From Promethearchaeota archaeon (GTDB lineage: Archaea > Asgardarchaeota > Lokiarchaeia > Sigyniarchaeales > SOKP01), in contig JAEOTA010000002.1 of NCBI GenBank assembly GCA_016840085.1, positions 1 to 43,556 on the forward strand: a stretch of DNA of 43,556 nucleotides, in the 5' to 3' direction. The first letter of the stretch is position 1; the number at the start of each line of letters is the position of its first letter. Of this stretch, positions 26,022 to 34,856 are shown one piece after another. A model generated the notes under the pieces. That model was not told the origin of the DNA and did no database searches. It worked only from the letters and a program-made list of their open reading frames with translations. The translations under genes and the position numbers were made by a program.

Positions 26022-26423
26022 TTATCTTTTCAAATTATTTTTAACAAATTCGACAATTGTTTTTAGATCAGTCCCGGGACCATGAAATCCTTTTAACCCA
26101 TGCTTTTCTAAAAACGATTTATCTTCATCAGGGATAATTCCTCCAACCGCAACAAGAACATCATCTATTTCATTTTCTTTTAATTTTTCCATGATTATTG
26201 GGCATAATGCATTATGAGCGCCCGATAACATACTTAACATAACAGCATCAGGATCTTCTTGGATTACAGTATTTACAATATCATCTGGAGTTTGATGTAT
26301 CCCTGTGTAAATTACTTCCATCCCAGCGTCTCGTAATGCTCGGGCTAAAATTTTTGCCCCTCTATCATGTCCATCCAAACCTGGTTTACATACAAGAACT
26401 TTTATTTTTTTACTTTCTGACAT
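26022..26423 (-). CDS. mcmA2: Methylmalonyl-CoA mutase small (B12-binding) subunit
   Basis: 133 aa. Cobalamin-binding fold with base-off histidine motif DGHDRGAK (DxHxxG) near residue 16, then YTGIHQTPDDIV, a SMLSGAH segment and a GGIIPDED loop. Binds adenosylcobalamin and, with the 551-aa subunit, rearranges (R)-methylmalonyl-CoA to succinyl-CoA. In many bacteria this domain is fused to the catalytic one; the split form here is the usual archaeal arrangement. Sits between large subunit and MeaB with gaps of 14 and 7 bases. Confidence 0.96.
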   Translation of the reverse strand: MSESKKIKVLVCKPGLDGHDRGAKILARALRDAGMEVIYTGIHQTPDDIVNTVIQEDPDAVMLSMLSGAHNALCPIIMEKLKENEIDDVLVAVGGIIPDEDKSFLEKHGLKGFHGPGTDLKTIVEFVKNNLKR

Positions 26424-26437
26424 TTTTTATCACCAAT

Positions 26438-28093
26438 TTAATAAACTGAGTCTTCTTGGTAAACTCCAAAAATCTCTTTTAGGGCATTGATAATTTCTCC
26501 GATAGAAGTGTATCTTCTTACAGCGTCAAGAATATATGGCATTAGATTTTCTGTGCTTCTCGCTGCCTCTTTTAATTTCTCTAAGCTCTCTTTTACACTA
26601 TTGTTATCTCGTTCTTCTTTTAAAATATTTAACTTTCTTACTTGTTCTTTCGCTACTTCTTCATCTATTTTTAAGAGTGGAACAGTACATGGTTCTCTTT
26701 GTTCATATTGATTTACAGCTACTATCGTCCTCTCTCTATTCTCAATTTCTTGTTGATATTTATAAGAAGCATTAGCAATTTCTTTTTGGAAGAAATTAGC
26801 TTTGATTGCAGGAATAACACCCCCTAAATCTTCAATCCTTCTAAAATATTCTTCTGCTTCTTCTTCCATTTTATTTGTGAGCCATTCAACGTAATAAGAG
26901 CCCGATAAAGGATCGACAGTATCGGTAACCCCTGATTCATAGGCAATAATTTGCTGTGTTCTTAAAGCGATTTTTACTGCATTTTCTGTTGGTAAACATA
27001 ATGCTTCATCAAATGAATTCGTATGTAAGGATTGAGTTCCACCCAAAATAGAAGCTAAAGCTTGGAGTGTTACTCTTACAATATTATTCTCAGGTTCTTG
27101 GGCTGTCAATGATACACCTGCGGTTTGGGTATGAAAACGTAATCTCATTGATTCAGGTTTTTTAGCTCCATATTTATTTTTCATATGTCTGGCCCAAATT
27201 CTCCTTGCTGCGCGATATTTACATACTTCTTCAAAAAAATTATTATGGGAATTAAAGAAAAAAGACAGTCGAGGAGCAAAACCATCTATATCTAAACCCC
27301 TTTCTAGAGCTGCTTCTACGTATGCAAAACCGTCTGCTAATGTAAAAGCTAATTCTTGAACAGCTGTTGAACCTGCTTCTCTTATATGATATCCACTTAT
27401 ACTGATAGTATACCATTGAGGAACATGTTTTGTACAATATTCTATAGTATCAATAATTAAACGCATAGAAGGTTCTGGAGGAAATATCCATGACTTTTGA
27501 GCTATATATTCCTTTAAGATATCGTTTTGAATAGTGCCTCTTAATTCTTCTGGAGTATGGCCTTGTTTTTCTGCAGTTACTATATACATTGCCAATAGAA
27601 TCGAAGCGGGCGCATTTATTGTCATGGAGGTACTTATTTTTGAAAGGTTAATTCCATCAAATAGAATTTCCATATCTTTTACTGTGTCAATTGCTACTCC
27701 CTCCTTTCCAATTTCTCCCAAAGCTCTCTCATCTATTGCTTCAATACCATAGATAGTGTGTAAACTAAAAGCTACACTCAATCCCGTGTTACCATGGTCG
27801 ATTAAAAATTTATAACGGTTGTTAGTTTGTTCTGCTGTTCCAAATCCAGCGAATTGTCTCATTGTCCAAAATTGACCGCGATACATATTAGGATAAGCGC
27901 CTCGAGTGAATGGATATTGTCCCGGAAATCCTAGATCTAAAGCATAATTTAAGTCTTTAATATCATTAGGAGTATATAAACGTTTAATATCTATTTCAGA
28001 TAAATTTCTAAAACTCTCTTTCCGTTCTTTTTTAAGTGAAATAGAATTCTCCCATTCTTCTTTTTCTTGTTCAATTCTGTCATGTTCTGTCAT
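26438..28093 (-). CDS. mcmA1: Methylmalonyl-CoA mutase large (catalytic) subunit
   Basis: 551 aa, typical for the stand-alone catalytic TIM-barrel subunit. Family signatures: YTPNDIKDLNYALDLGFPGQ, PFTRGAYPNMYRGQFWTMRQ, FAGFGTAEQTNNRYK, SISGYHIREAGSTAVQELAF, then TQTAGVSLTAQEPENNIVRV, LGGTQSLHTNSFDEAL and DPLSGSYYVE. First gene of the operon with mcmA2 and meaB. Provides the link between propionyl-CoA/branched-chain or odd-chain degradation and succinyl-CoA. No epimerase or propionyl-CoA carboxylase lies in the window. Confidence 0.97.
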   Translation of the reverse strand: MTEHDRIEQEKEEWENSISLKKERKESFRNLSEIDIKRLYTPNDIKDLNYALDLGFPGQYPFTRGAYPNMYRGQFWTMRQFAGFGTAEQTNNRYKFLIDHGNTGLSVAFSLHTIYGIEAIDERALGEIGKEGVAIDTVKDMEILFDGINLSKISTSMTINAPASILLAMYIVTAEKQGHTPEELRGTIQNDILKEYIAQKSWIFPPEPSMRLIIDTIEYCTKHVPQWYTISISGYHIREAGSTAVQELAFTLADGFAYVEAALERGLDIDGFAPRLSFFFNSHNNFFEEVCKYRAARRIWARHMKNKYGAKKPESMRLRFHTQTAGVSLTAQEPENNIVRVTLQALASILGGTQSLHTNSFDEALCLPTENAVKIALRTQQIIAYESGVTDTVDPLSGSYYVEWLTNKMEEEAEEYFRRIEDLGGVIPAIKANFFQKEIANASYKYQQEIENRERTIVAVNQYEQREPCTVPLLKIDEEVAKEQVRKLNILKEERDNNSVKESLEKLKEAARSTENLMPYILDAVRRYTSIGEIINALKEIFGVYQEDSVY

Positions 28094-28276
28094 ATTACTC
28101 TTCCTCTAAACTTAACATGAAGGTTTGTTCTATCATTTGATAATTGTTTATTCTCAATTAGATAAGAGTTTGAAATTATATTAATTTTTTTTAAAGATTC
28201 TTAAGATCTCTAAATTTAAATTATCATCAGAAATTCTCTCTATAACTTCTACTAAAAATAAAAAAATAAAGAAAAA

Positions 28277-29395
28277 TTAGCTCAAAATATTCTTTTTAAA
28301 AATATACATCGGGTCTAACTCTCTTTCCTTAAGAAATCTCATTGCTTGTTCTTTAGGATCTTTTGGAAAGTCTTGTTCTCCCTCGCGATGCACTAAATAC
28401 GTAGCATCTTGTTTACATTTGTAGACACAAACTCCACATCCTAAGCATTGTTCTGGATTAAATAACACTTTCTTATCCTCTAGTTCAAGTGCTTTCATTG
28501 GACATGCACTAACACAAATACCACATCCAATACACTTTTCTTCATCCACTTCTCTTATATAATTAGATGGTTGGTGCCCTCTTGGTATTACTCCGGGCAT
28601 TTTTACAGCGGATTCTAAGAATAAACAACAACATGAACAACAGTTACATATAGTATCTATTCTTCCCTCGGTATTAGAAACACCATGAACCAATCCATCA
28701 TCGGCAGATCTTTTTAATATTTTCAGAGTTTCTTCTTTTGTAATTTCTCTACCAAACTCATTTTCTACACAATATCTTCCAAGTGTATCAAAATGTAGGC
28801 ACCTTTCTAATTCATGTTTACATTCTTCAAAATCAGGATCAAGATTATGTCTATGACTGCAAGGACATGCTGACAAAGAATAATACTCAAAATTGTCTAC
28901 TACTTTTAGAATGTCCTCATACGGCATAACTTGACGTGTATCACGTATAGTTTCATTTATTGGAATTGCCCGTAAACCTTGAGTCTCATGACCAACAAAC
29001 TCTTCTGCGTAAGTGTCAATATAATATTGATTCAAATAAGGTGAAATTTTACGATTTAATTTATTATCATCACCTTTCCATCCAATAGATCGATAAAAAA
29101 TAAACAATGAGTCATTAAGTGAATATCGAATACCAGAACTTCCTTCCATATGAAATATGATCCCTTTTTTTGCAAGTTTATCCAATTTTTTTATTAGCTT
29201 TTTTACAGGGATATCTAATTTCTCAGAAAGTTGTTCAACCGTATGTCCTATAAAAGGAATTTTCGCAAGAAACTCAGCTTCTTCAGGAGTAAATCTTAAT
29301 TCAAGGAGAGGCATTAGATATTTAGAGTCTGGTAATCTAAGTATCCAGTTTCTTAAATGTTCAATTAGATCTTTATAAGGTTCTATTTTCGACAT
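28277..29395 (-). CDS. Winged-helix/4Fe-4S iron-sulfur protein
   Basis: About 372 aa from ATG 29395 (MSKIEPYKD); the upstream start 29404 is possible. Residues 40-110 look like a winged helix (LSEKLDIPVKKLIKKLDKLA, KGIIFHMEG). The middle has conserved cysteines: SACPCSHRHNL, then CKHELERCLHF and the dense cluster CNCCSCCC. The C-terminus has two classic [4Fe-4S] motifs, CIGCGICVSACP and CLGCGVCVYKC. Such fusions occur in anaerobic archaea and bacteria as electron-transfer or redox-sensing proteins. It is divergent from the CCG/LUD pair across a ~125-base gap, suggesting a shared redox function. Precise role unknown. Confidence 0.8.
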   Translation of the reverse strand: MSKIEPYKDLIEHLRNWILRLPDSKYLMPLLELRFTPEEAEFLAKIPFIGHTVEQLSEKLDIPVKKLIKKLDKLAKKGIIFHMEGSSGIRYSLNDSLFIFYRSIGWKGDDNKLNRKISPYLNQYYIDTYAEEFVGHETQGLRAIPINETIRDTRQVMPYEDILKVVDNFEYYSLSACPCSHRHNLDPDFEECKHELERCLHFDTLGRYCVENEFGREITKEETLKILKRSADDGLVHGVSNTEGRIDTICNCCSCCCLFLESAVKMPGVIPRGHQPSNYIREVDEEKCIGCGICVSACPMKALELEDKKVLFNPEQCLGCGVCVYKCKQDATYLVHREGEQDFPKDPKEQAMRFLKERELDPMYIFKKNILS

Positions 29396-29529
29396 AAAGA
29401 CCATCTTATATTGATAGAATTTAAAATACTAAATATTTTATAAAAATCACTATTGATTCATAAAACGATTTAGTTTTAATTTTCTTCAACCAATTTAAGA
29501 TTAATAAATATCAAAAACTATAATTAATC

Positions 29530-30267
29530 ATGACTAAACTTATCTATCTTGGGTGTTTAAGCACTAGATCCTATGAATCAACATGTAAAAATGCTATAAA
29601 AATAATTCAATTCTTGGATAGTGAATACAAAATTATAGAAAATCCACCATGTTGTGGTTCTTTAGCTTATAATATAACTTCAGAAGAAATAATGAAAAAA
29701 CATGTGGAATTTGTAAATGAATGGTTTAAACAAAATGAAATTACTGAACTCGTAACGATATGTGCTGGCTGTTATTCTTATTTATCTCGTTATTATAATG
29801 AATTTTTAGGTTCTGAATTCAATGTTAAAGTAAAACATTTATTACAATTTATAGTTGAACCTGAAAATTTAGATAAGTTAAATTTAAGGAATTCAGGAAA
29901 GCTAATCAAAGTGAATTATCATGATGCATGTCATTTACGTAATGCTCCAGTTCCAATAATAGAAGAACCAAGAATTATATTAAACTCAATCGATAATATT
30001 GAATTGGTAGAAATGGATTATAACAAAACAAATAGTATTTGTTGTGGAGCTGGAGGGGGAGTTTATTCAATATTTAAAGAAAATAGTGATTACAACGCTA
30101 AAGCAATTTTTGATAATATGAAAAAAGGTAAAGCTCTACTAACTGCTTGCCCGTTTTGCTATACAGCGTTAAAACGGATTAGTGAGGAGAATAAAATAAG
30201 AAAACCTGTTATTAAATTTGAAGATTTTATTGTAAAATTGATTGATGGAGTTGATCCAATAAGTTGA
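29530..30267 (+). CDS. CCG-domain iron-sulfur protein (LutA/HdrB-like)
   Basis: 245 aa. Two cysteine-rich CCG repeats: first ENPPCCGSLA with CAGCYSYL; second HDACHLRN with ICCGAGGGVY and CPFCYTALKR. Such motifs bind noncubane [4Fe-4S] clusters in HdrB and in the LutA/GlpC class. Its stop overlaps the TTG start of a LUD-domain protein by four bases, matching LutA-LutB of lactate oxidation. An alternative is a module of a heterodisulfide-reductase-like or unknown oxidoreductase. Start ATG at 29530. Confidence 0.88.
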   Translation: MTKLIYLGCLSTRSYESTCKNAIKIIQFLDSEYKIIENPPCCGSLAYNITSEEIMKKHVEFVNEWFKQNEITELVTICAGCYSYLSRYYNEFLGSEFNVKVKHLLQFIVEPENLDKLNLRNSGKLIKVNYHDACHLRNAPVPIIEEPRIILNSIDNIELVEMDYNKTNSICCGAGGGVYSIFKENSDYNAKAIFDNMKKGKALLTACPFCYTALKRISEENKIRKPVIKFEDFIVKLIDGVDPIS

Positions 30268-31568
30268 ATGATAAGGGAAAAGAACTATATGAAGTGGTTA
30301 ATAATAAGATATGTCTTTTGAATGAAAAAGATACATTAGAAAATAAATTTGGGCGATTTTGGAAAATCGCTTGTAATTTGAAATCTAGACAACATGATTT
30401 AAGATATAATTATGCAGATTCAAGTCGTGAATTTGTAGAAAAATATAAAGATCGTCTAGTAAATTTGAGAGATGAATTTGTTAATAATATGGAGTATTAC
30501 GTAGAAAAATGCATAAAAGTAATGCGAGAAACAAATAATATGAGAGTTTATTACGCAAAAACTAACGAAGAAGCTCAAGAAATATTTTTGAAAGAACTTG
30601 GAGATAATAAAGTAATATACAAATCAAAATCTGTTGAAGCCAAGGATATCGGAATTATTGATGTACTAAAAAAAAATAAAATTAAGATTAAAGAAACAGA
30701 TCTGGGAGACGTTCTTGTTCAATTATTTGATTATATTCTCCCAAGTTTTCAAGTAGGTCCTGGAGCTCATTTTACTGTTGATGAAATTGTAGCAAAAATA
30801 AAAGAGGTACATGGTGTAGAGCTTGAACAAAAAGCAAGCGCGATTGTGGATTACTATAGAAAAACCTATCGTAGAGAGTTACTCAATGACGTTAAAGTAT
30901 CTCTTACCTCTGCTAATGCAATATCTGCAGAAGATGGTACAATTGTGCTAGGAGAAAATGAAGGAAACATAAGTTTATTAACAAGAGCAACTGAAAAGCA
31001 TATCGTCGTTTGTGGTATCACAAAAATTGTGCCTACTATTTTAGATGCAGTGCTTGTTGCTAAACTTCAAACAAGGATAAATAATGTGTCTTTCAACTAT
31101 ATTAGCCTTATTTCAGGACCGTCAAATACCTCTGACATCCAGGGTCAAAGCGTTATAGGAATGTACGGTGCTAAAGAAGTAGTGGTTATTCTTGTTGATG
31201 ATTGGCGTATGAAAGCTTTAAAAGAAAATCTTCTTTATAAAGAATTTTTAAAATGTATTGGTTGTAGAACGTGTAATTACGTTTGCACAGCATCAAGGGC
31301 TTTTGGCAATATATATGCATCAAAATATGGATTGGGAGCTACAGCAATTATTAGAGATTATATTCATAATGGAATTGAAGCTGCTGTGAAAGATGGATTG
31401 TTTCTGTGTACAGGTTGTGAGAATTGTTACCATTGGTGCCCGATATCTATAAATTTAGGCGAAATTATGAAATCTATCAAGAAAGAAGCCACTAGTATGG
31501 GCTTATGTCCGCCCCCTTTAAAGGAGTATCAACAAAAAATACTTAAAGAAAAGAATCCATTTAAATAA
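30264..31568 (+). CDS. LUD-domain/4Fe-4S protein (LutB/LldF-like)
   Basis: 434 aa from TTG 30264, overlapping the previous stop by four bases (TTGA). N-terminal LUD region with YYAKTNEEAQEIFLKEL, then KSKSVEAKDIGIIDVLKKNK, TDLGDVLVQLFDY and SANAISAEDGTIVLGENEGN. C-terminal ferredoxin-like motifs CIGCRTCNYVCTA and CTGCENCYHWCP. LutB-type proteins pass electrons during L-lactate oxidation together with LutA and LutC; no LutC is nearby. It could act on lactate or another 2-hydroxyacid; substrate not determinable. Confidence 0.88.
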   Translation: MNDKGKELYEVVNNKICLLNEKDTLENKFGRFWKIACNLKSRQHDLRYNYADSSREFVEKYKDRLVNLRDEFVNNMEYYVEKCIKVMRETNNMRVYYAKTNEEAQEIFLKELGDNKVIYKSKSVEAKDIGIIDVLKKNKIKIKETDLGDVLVQLFDYILPSFQVGPGAHFTVDEIVAKIKEVHGVELEQKASAIVDYYRKTYRRELLNDVKVSLTSANAISAEDGTIVLGENEGNISLLTRATEKHIVVCGITKIVPTILDAVLVAKLQTRINNVSFNYISLISGPSNTSDIQGQSVIGMYGAKEVVVILVDDWRMKALKENLLYKEFLKCIGCRTCNYVCTASRAFGNIYASKYGLGATAIIRDYIHNGIEAAVKDGLFLCTGCENCYHWCPISINLGEIMKSIKKEATSMGLCPPPLKEYQQKILKEKNPFK

Positions 31569-31606
31569 CTAATTCTATTTTCTTTTGAATTTAAGTGTAA
31601 AAAAAA

Positions 31607-32488
31607 TCATTTTGAACGGATTAAGATAAAATCCATCAAATTTCCAAATTTTTTAACATTATCGAATACTCGTGGGGATTTTTCTTTTAGATAATCTTGA
31701 AAGACCTCCCAATTATCTTTTTTATCTCCAGGAGCGTCAGCAATGAATTTTCTAGCAGCCTCAAAATAACTAGGATAAATCAATTCATCATTCATTCTGT
31801 TTGCATAATCAGACATAAGAAACAAATAATAATCATTCAATTCTTCAGGATCTAATACGCCTGGAGGTTTATTTCCATCACCTGCTCTTCGACCTCTTAG
31901 CAGTTTAGTATCAACTTGAGTTGGGAGTATCATATTTACAATTATATTTTCTCTTTTATATTCCGTAGCTAATTCCTTTTGCAACCCTACTACACCATAT
32001 TTTGATGCTGTATAGGAAGAAAATCTACCCATTACAGAAGGATATACAGCACTACCAGTTATTATAAATCTTGCTTTGTTATTTTTATCATCCTTCTTTA
32101 AATATGGATATGCAGCTCTAAATGTATAAAAAACGCCTAAAATATTAGCATTAATGACCATCGCGAATTTTTCTGGAGGTACTTCGTGAGCACTCGCCAT
32201 CCAGGACGCGCCAGCATTAGCAATTACTCCATTTAATAATCCCAATTCCTCATGAAATACTCTAAAGATCTCTTCAACTTCCTCATATTTCGTAATATCA
32301 CCATTTTGTACCACCACTTTAACTCCAGTTCCTAACTCTTCAGTTTCTCTTTTCACATTATTCAATTGTTCTAAAGTTCGTGAAGTTAATCCAATATTTG
32401 CTCCTTCTTTAGCACACGCTAGTGCTATAGCTCTACCAAGCCCTCTACCTGAGCCTGTAATCGCAATATTTTTACCTTTTAACAACAT
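31607..32488 (-). CDS. Short-chain dehydrogenase/reductase
   Basis: About 293 aa from the ATG at 32488 (MLLKGKNIAITGSG); a start at 32500 adds four residues. Rossmann motif TGSGRGLG, NGDI at strand 4, NAGASWM, catalytic Ser in ITGSAVYPSVMGRF and YTASKYG, where Y-x3-K is the active pair. Classical NAD(P)-dependent SDR fold with an extended C-terminus (~40 residues longer than minimal). Substrate unknown. Located between the LUD operon (convergent) and a radical SAM gene. Confidence 0.88.
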   Translation of the reverse strand: MLLKGKNIAITGSGRGLGRAIALACAKEGANIGLTSRTLEQLNNVKRETEELGTGVKVVVQNGDITKYEEVEEIFRVFHEELGLLNGVIANAGASWMASAHEVPPEKFAMVINANILGVFYTFRAAYPYLKKDDKNNKARFIITGSAVYPSVMGRFSSYTASKYGVVGLQKELATEYKRENIIVNMILPTQVDTKLLRGRRAGDGNKPPGVLDPEELNDYYLFLMSDYANRMNDELIYPSYFEAARKFIADAPGDKKDNWEVFQDYLKEKSPRVFDNVKKFGNLMDFILIRSK

Positions 32489-32571
32489 GATATATTTCAA
32501 AATTATAATTTGAATTATTATATTAATTTATTAAAAAAGCATAACATATTTTAAATTTTAAGAAGCTTTAA

Positions 32572-32805
32572 ATGCTTAAGGAACATATCAAAAATACTGA
32601 AGAACTTAAGAAGATATACTCTATTCTCGAAGATTTGGAAGCACTTCATTCCAAATTACATAATTCTTTATTATATGACCTTATTTCTAGGGATTTTTGG
32701 GCTATTATGGAATTGTTTTATAGAGAAAGAGAGCAATTAGAGAGGAGGAATTACTTGATTATTAGGAAAATAGGGAGACTTAATATTAAGAGGGAGAGAA
32801 TATAA
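32572..32805 (+). CDS. Small coiled-coil protein
   Basis: 77 aa, ATG start. Predicted as two helices with heptad-like spacing (NTEELKKIYSILEDLEALHS; MELFYREREQLERRN) and a basic C-terminus (GRLNIKRERI). No cysteines or membrane segment. Divergent from the dehydrogenase gene. Function unknown. Confidence 0.45.
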   Translation: MLKEHIKNTEELKKIYSILEDLEALHSKLHNSLLYDLISRDFWAIMELFYREREQLERRNYLIIRKIGRLNIKRERI

Positions 32806-32869
32806 GGCTAATAATGAATATACTAAATCGTTTTTTTTACTCTATCTGTTTGTAATAGATTAGATAGCT

Positions 32870-34003
32870 TTAAGAGATTAGATAGCTTTCCGAGATCGCC
32901 GAACAACCTCCACATCTTACGCATCCTGCCCTATTTTTTAAAGGATTTACTCCGTATTGTTTCATTAATATACCAGTTCTAAGATAAATATCTAATAATT
33001 TTTCATAATCTGTTATAGGAAGATCTCTTTTGCCAGGAATTGATCTTACAGGTGTGATGTAAGGAATTACTCCTAATGAAATAACTCTTTCTACAGCATC
33101 TACAAATTCGTTTCTACTTTCACCAAATCCCGTTAAAATGTAAGTACTTACTTGGTTATCACCAAAAACCTCAACAGCATGTTTCCAATTCTTTTTATAT
33201 AACTCATAAGAGAGGTGAGCTTTTCCAGGAGTAATCTTTTTCCTAATTTTTTCATCTAAGACTTCAATATGGATGCCAATTGTATCTGCTCCCGCTTCCT
33301 TTAACTTATCAATATACCGCACATCTTCTAATGCCTCAATCTGTACGTGTAAAGGTATATCAGGATGATTTTCTTTTACTCCTTTTAATAATTCAATATA
33401 ACGATTCGCTCCTTTATCAACGCTTTCCTCAGTTCCACTAGTTAAAGTCATATGGGAGCACCTCCCTTCTTTCGTAGCAGCTGAGATAACTTCTGACATT
33501 TGAATATAGTTTTTTTCTGCTATTGTTGTGTTGTAGGTTAAACTTAATTCAATACCACAGAACTCACAGGCTTCTCCGCATGCCCAATATATACATTTTT
33601 GGTAAATTGTACTAGCTAAACAGTCTACTCCATGGACTAAAGCAATCTTTTTCATTTCAATTCCATCAGAAGTCGTAAGATTATAAAATTGAGGCTTTTC
33701 TACGAGTTTCAATCTACCAAAATACACTCCTTTATTCTCATCATATATATCAAAAAACCCATCTTTTTTCTCTCCTAATCTTAGATTTGTTTTCTGTGGA
33801 TTATTCCAAAGTGCGACATTTATTAATGTTATACCATCCTCTAATAAGAAATATCTCCCGCCTAAAGGTCCTGCACCACCTTTTCTACCAAAATCAATTT
33901 CTATTCCTTGTGATTTGTAATGATCGATTAACACTTCATCTAAATACAATCCATTGCAGAGTAATTCTGTTTTCTTTTCAAAGGCAGTTTGAATATTGAT
34001 CAT
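32870..34003 (-). CDS. Radical SAM protein (MSMEG_0568-like)
   Basis: 377 aa. Radical SAM [4Fe-4S] motif CGEACEFC (C-x3-C-x2-C) near residue 145, preceded by GVDCLAS and CIYWA. Later barrel motifs: MTLTSGTEE, HVQIEALEDVRYIDKLKEAG, TIGIHIEVLDE, STYILTGFGE. The C-terminus carries GCVRCGGCSA, a second cysteine site typical of the MSMEG_0568-type branch. Uses SAM to make a 5'-deoxyadenosyl radical for an unassigned reaction. The family assignment beyond radical SAM is from memory of the C-terminal motif. Confidence 0.88.
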   Translation of the reverse strand: MINIQTAFEKKTELLCNGLYLDEVLIDHYKSQGIEIDFGRKGGAGPLGGRYFLLEDGITLINVALWNNPQKTNLRLGEKKDGFFDIYDENKGVYFGRLKLVEKPQFYNLTTSDGIEMKKIALVHGVDCLASTIYQKCIYWACGEACEFCGIELSLTYNTTIAEKNYIQMSEVISAATKEGRCSHMTLTSGTEESVDKGANRYIELLKGVKENHPDIPLHVQIEALEDVRYIDKLKEAGADTIGIHIEVLDEKIRKKITPGKAHLSYELYKKNWKHAVEVFGDNQVSTYILTGFGESRNEFVDAVERVISLGVIPYITPVRSIPGKRDLPITDYEKLLDIYLRTGILMKQYGVNPLKNRAGCVRCGGCSAISESYLIS

Positions 34004-34197
34004 GTTTTTTACAAATTCAAAAAATGAAGTCCTAAATCTCTTAATTTAATAAATATTAAATTTATTTAATTTTAATTATTATTAAATCTTACAATAGAGG
34101 GTCAAAAAATTTATTAGAAATAAGTTATTTATGTTCTTAATCATTAATTTGTATTTTTAAATTTACCTATTATTTTAAATGAAAAAGGTGCATTAAT

Positions 34198-34830
34198 ATC
34201 GCTCATAAACGTCCGTGGCATTGCTACTCGAAATGGACTCGTAGACCGTATCAATATAAGAGATCTTCTAATCGTAGACGAGAATATGCTAGAGGGGGTG
34301 CCCAAAGTAAGATAGTCAGATACTGGGGAGGAAATAAATCAATTCAATGGGAAGATTGGGACTTAACAGTATCGCTCAAATGTAATAACCAAGTTCAAAT
34401 TTCATCAAACACACTTGAAGCAATTAGAATTACAGTAAACGGTGTTCTTACACGTAAATTAGGTAGACAAAATTATCGCCTTCGAGTACGTCCAAAACCA
34501 TTTCAAAAAATAAGAGAGAATCGTATGCTAGCATTTGCTGGAGCGGATCGTGTGCAATCAGGTATGAGAAACTCTTTTGGAAGGTCAACCGGAGTTTGTG
34601 CGCGAGTAAGAGCAGGACAAATAATTATGGATGTAGGCACTTATATAAGAGATCTTCCATTAGTAAGAGATAGACTTAGAGTAGCTTCAATGAAAGTGCC
34701 AAGTTCATGCCAAATTGTAATTACTAAGTATAAAACTCCAGAGCTTTTAAAACAGTCAGGTTTACCATTGTATGATGATAAAAAAAGAAGAGAAATCCCT
34801 CTTTATGAATTACAATTTGCTGAGACCTAA
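34198..34830 (+). CDS. rpl10e: 50S ribosomal protein uL16 (archaeal L10e), apparent AUC/AUU start
   Basis: About 210 aa if begun at ATC 34198. In frame from there: AHKRPWHCYSKWTRRPYQYK, then YWGGNKSIQWEDWDLTVSLK, RVRPKPFQKIRENRMLAFAG, ADRVQSGMRNSFGRSTGVCA. These match archaeal/eukaryotic uL16 in order and length, with a C-terminal extension past the usual archaeal end. No ATG, GTG or TTG exists between the upstream in-frame TGA (34180) and the conserved start. AAGGTG at 34185-34190 sits seven bases before ATC 34198, and an ATT at 34192 is an alternative. The first in-frame ATG (34525) would drop more than 100 conserved residues. uL16 binds near the 5S rRNA and the peptidyl-transferase region. 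Confidence 0.9.
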   Translation: MAHKRPWHCYSKWTRRPYQYKRSSNRRREYARGGAQSKIVRYWGGNKSIQWEDWDLTVSLKCNNQVQISSNTLEAIRITVNGVLTRKLGRQNYRLRVRPKPFQKIRENRMLAFAGADRVQSGMRNSFGRSTGVCARVRAGQIIMDVGTYIRDLPLVRDRLRVASMKVPSSCQIVITKYKTPELLKQSGLPLYDDKKRREIPLYELQFAET

Positions 34831-34856
34831 ATTAATGAACAAAAGCAATAAGTTAA

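Noticed and set aside
26487..27752. ORFs antisense or in other frames within mcmA1
   Set aside because: The catalytic subunit is continuous and fully conserved across the region.
34525..34830. uL16 as a 101-aa protein starting at ATG 34525
   Set aside because: More than 100 conserved residues lie in frame upstream, so this ATG is internal.
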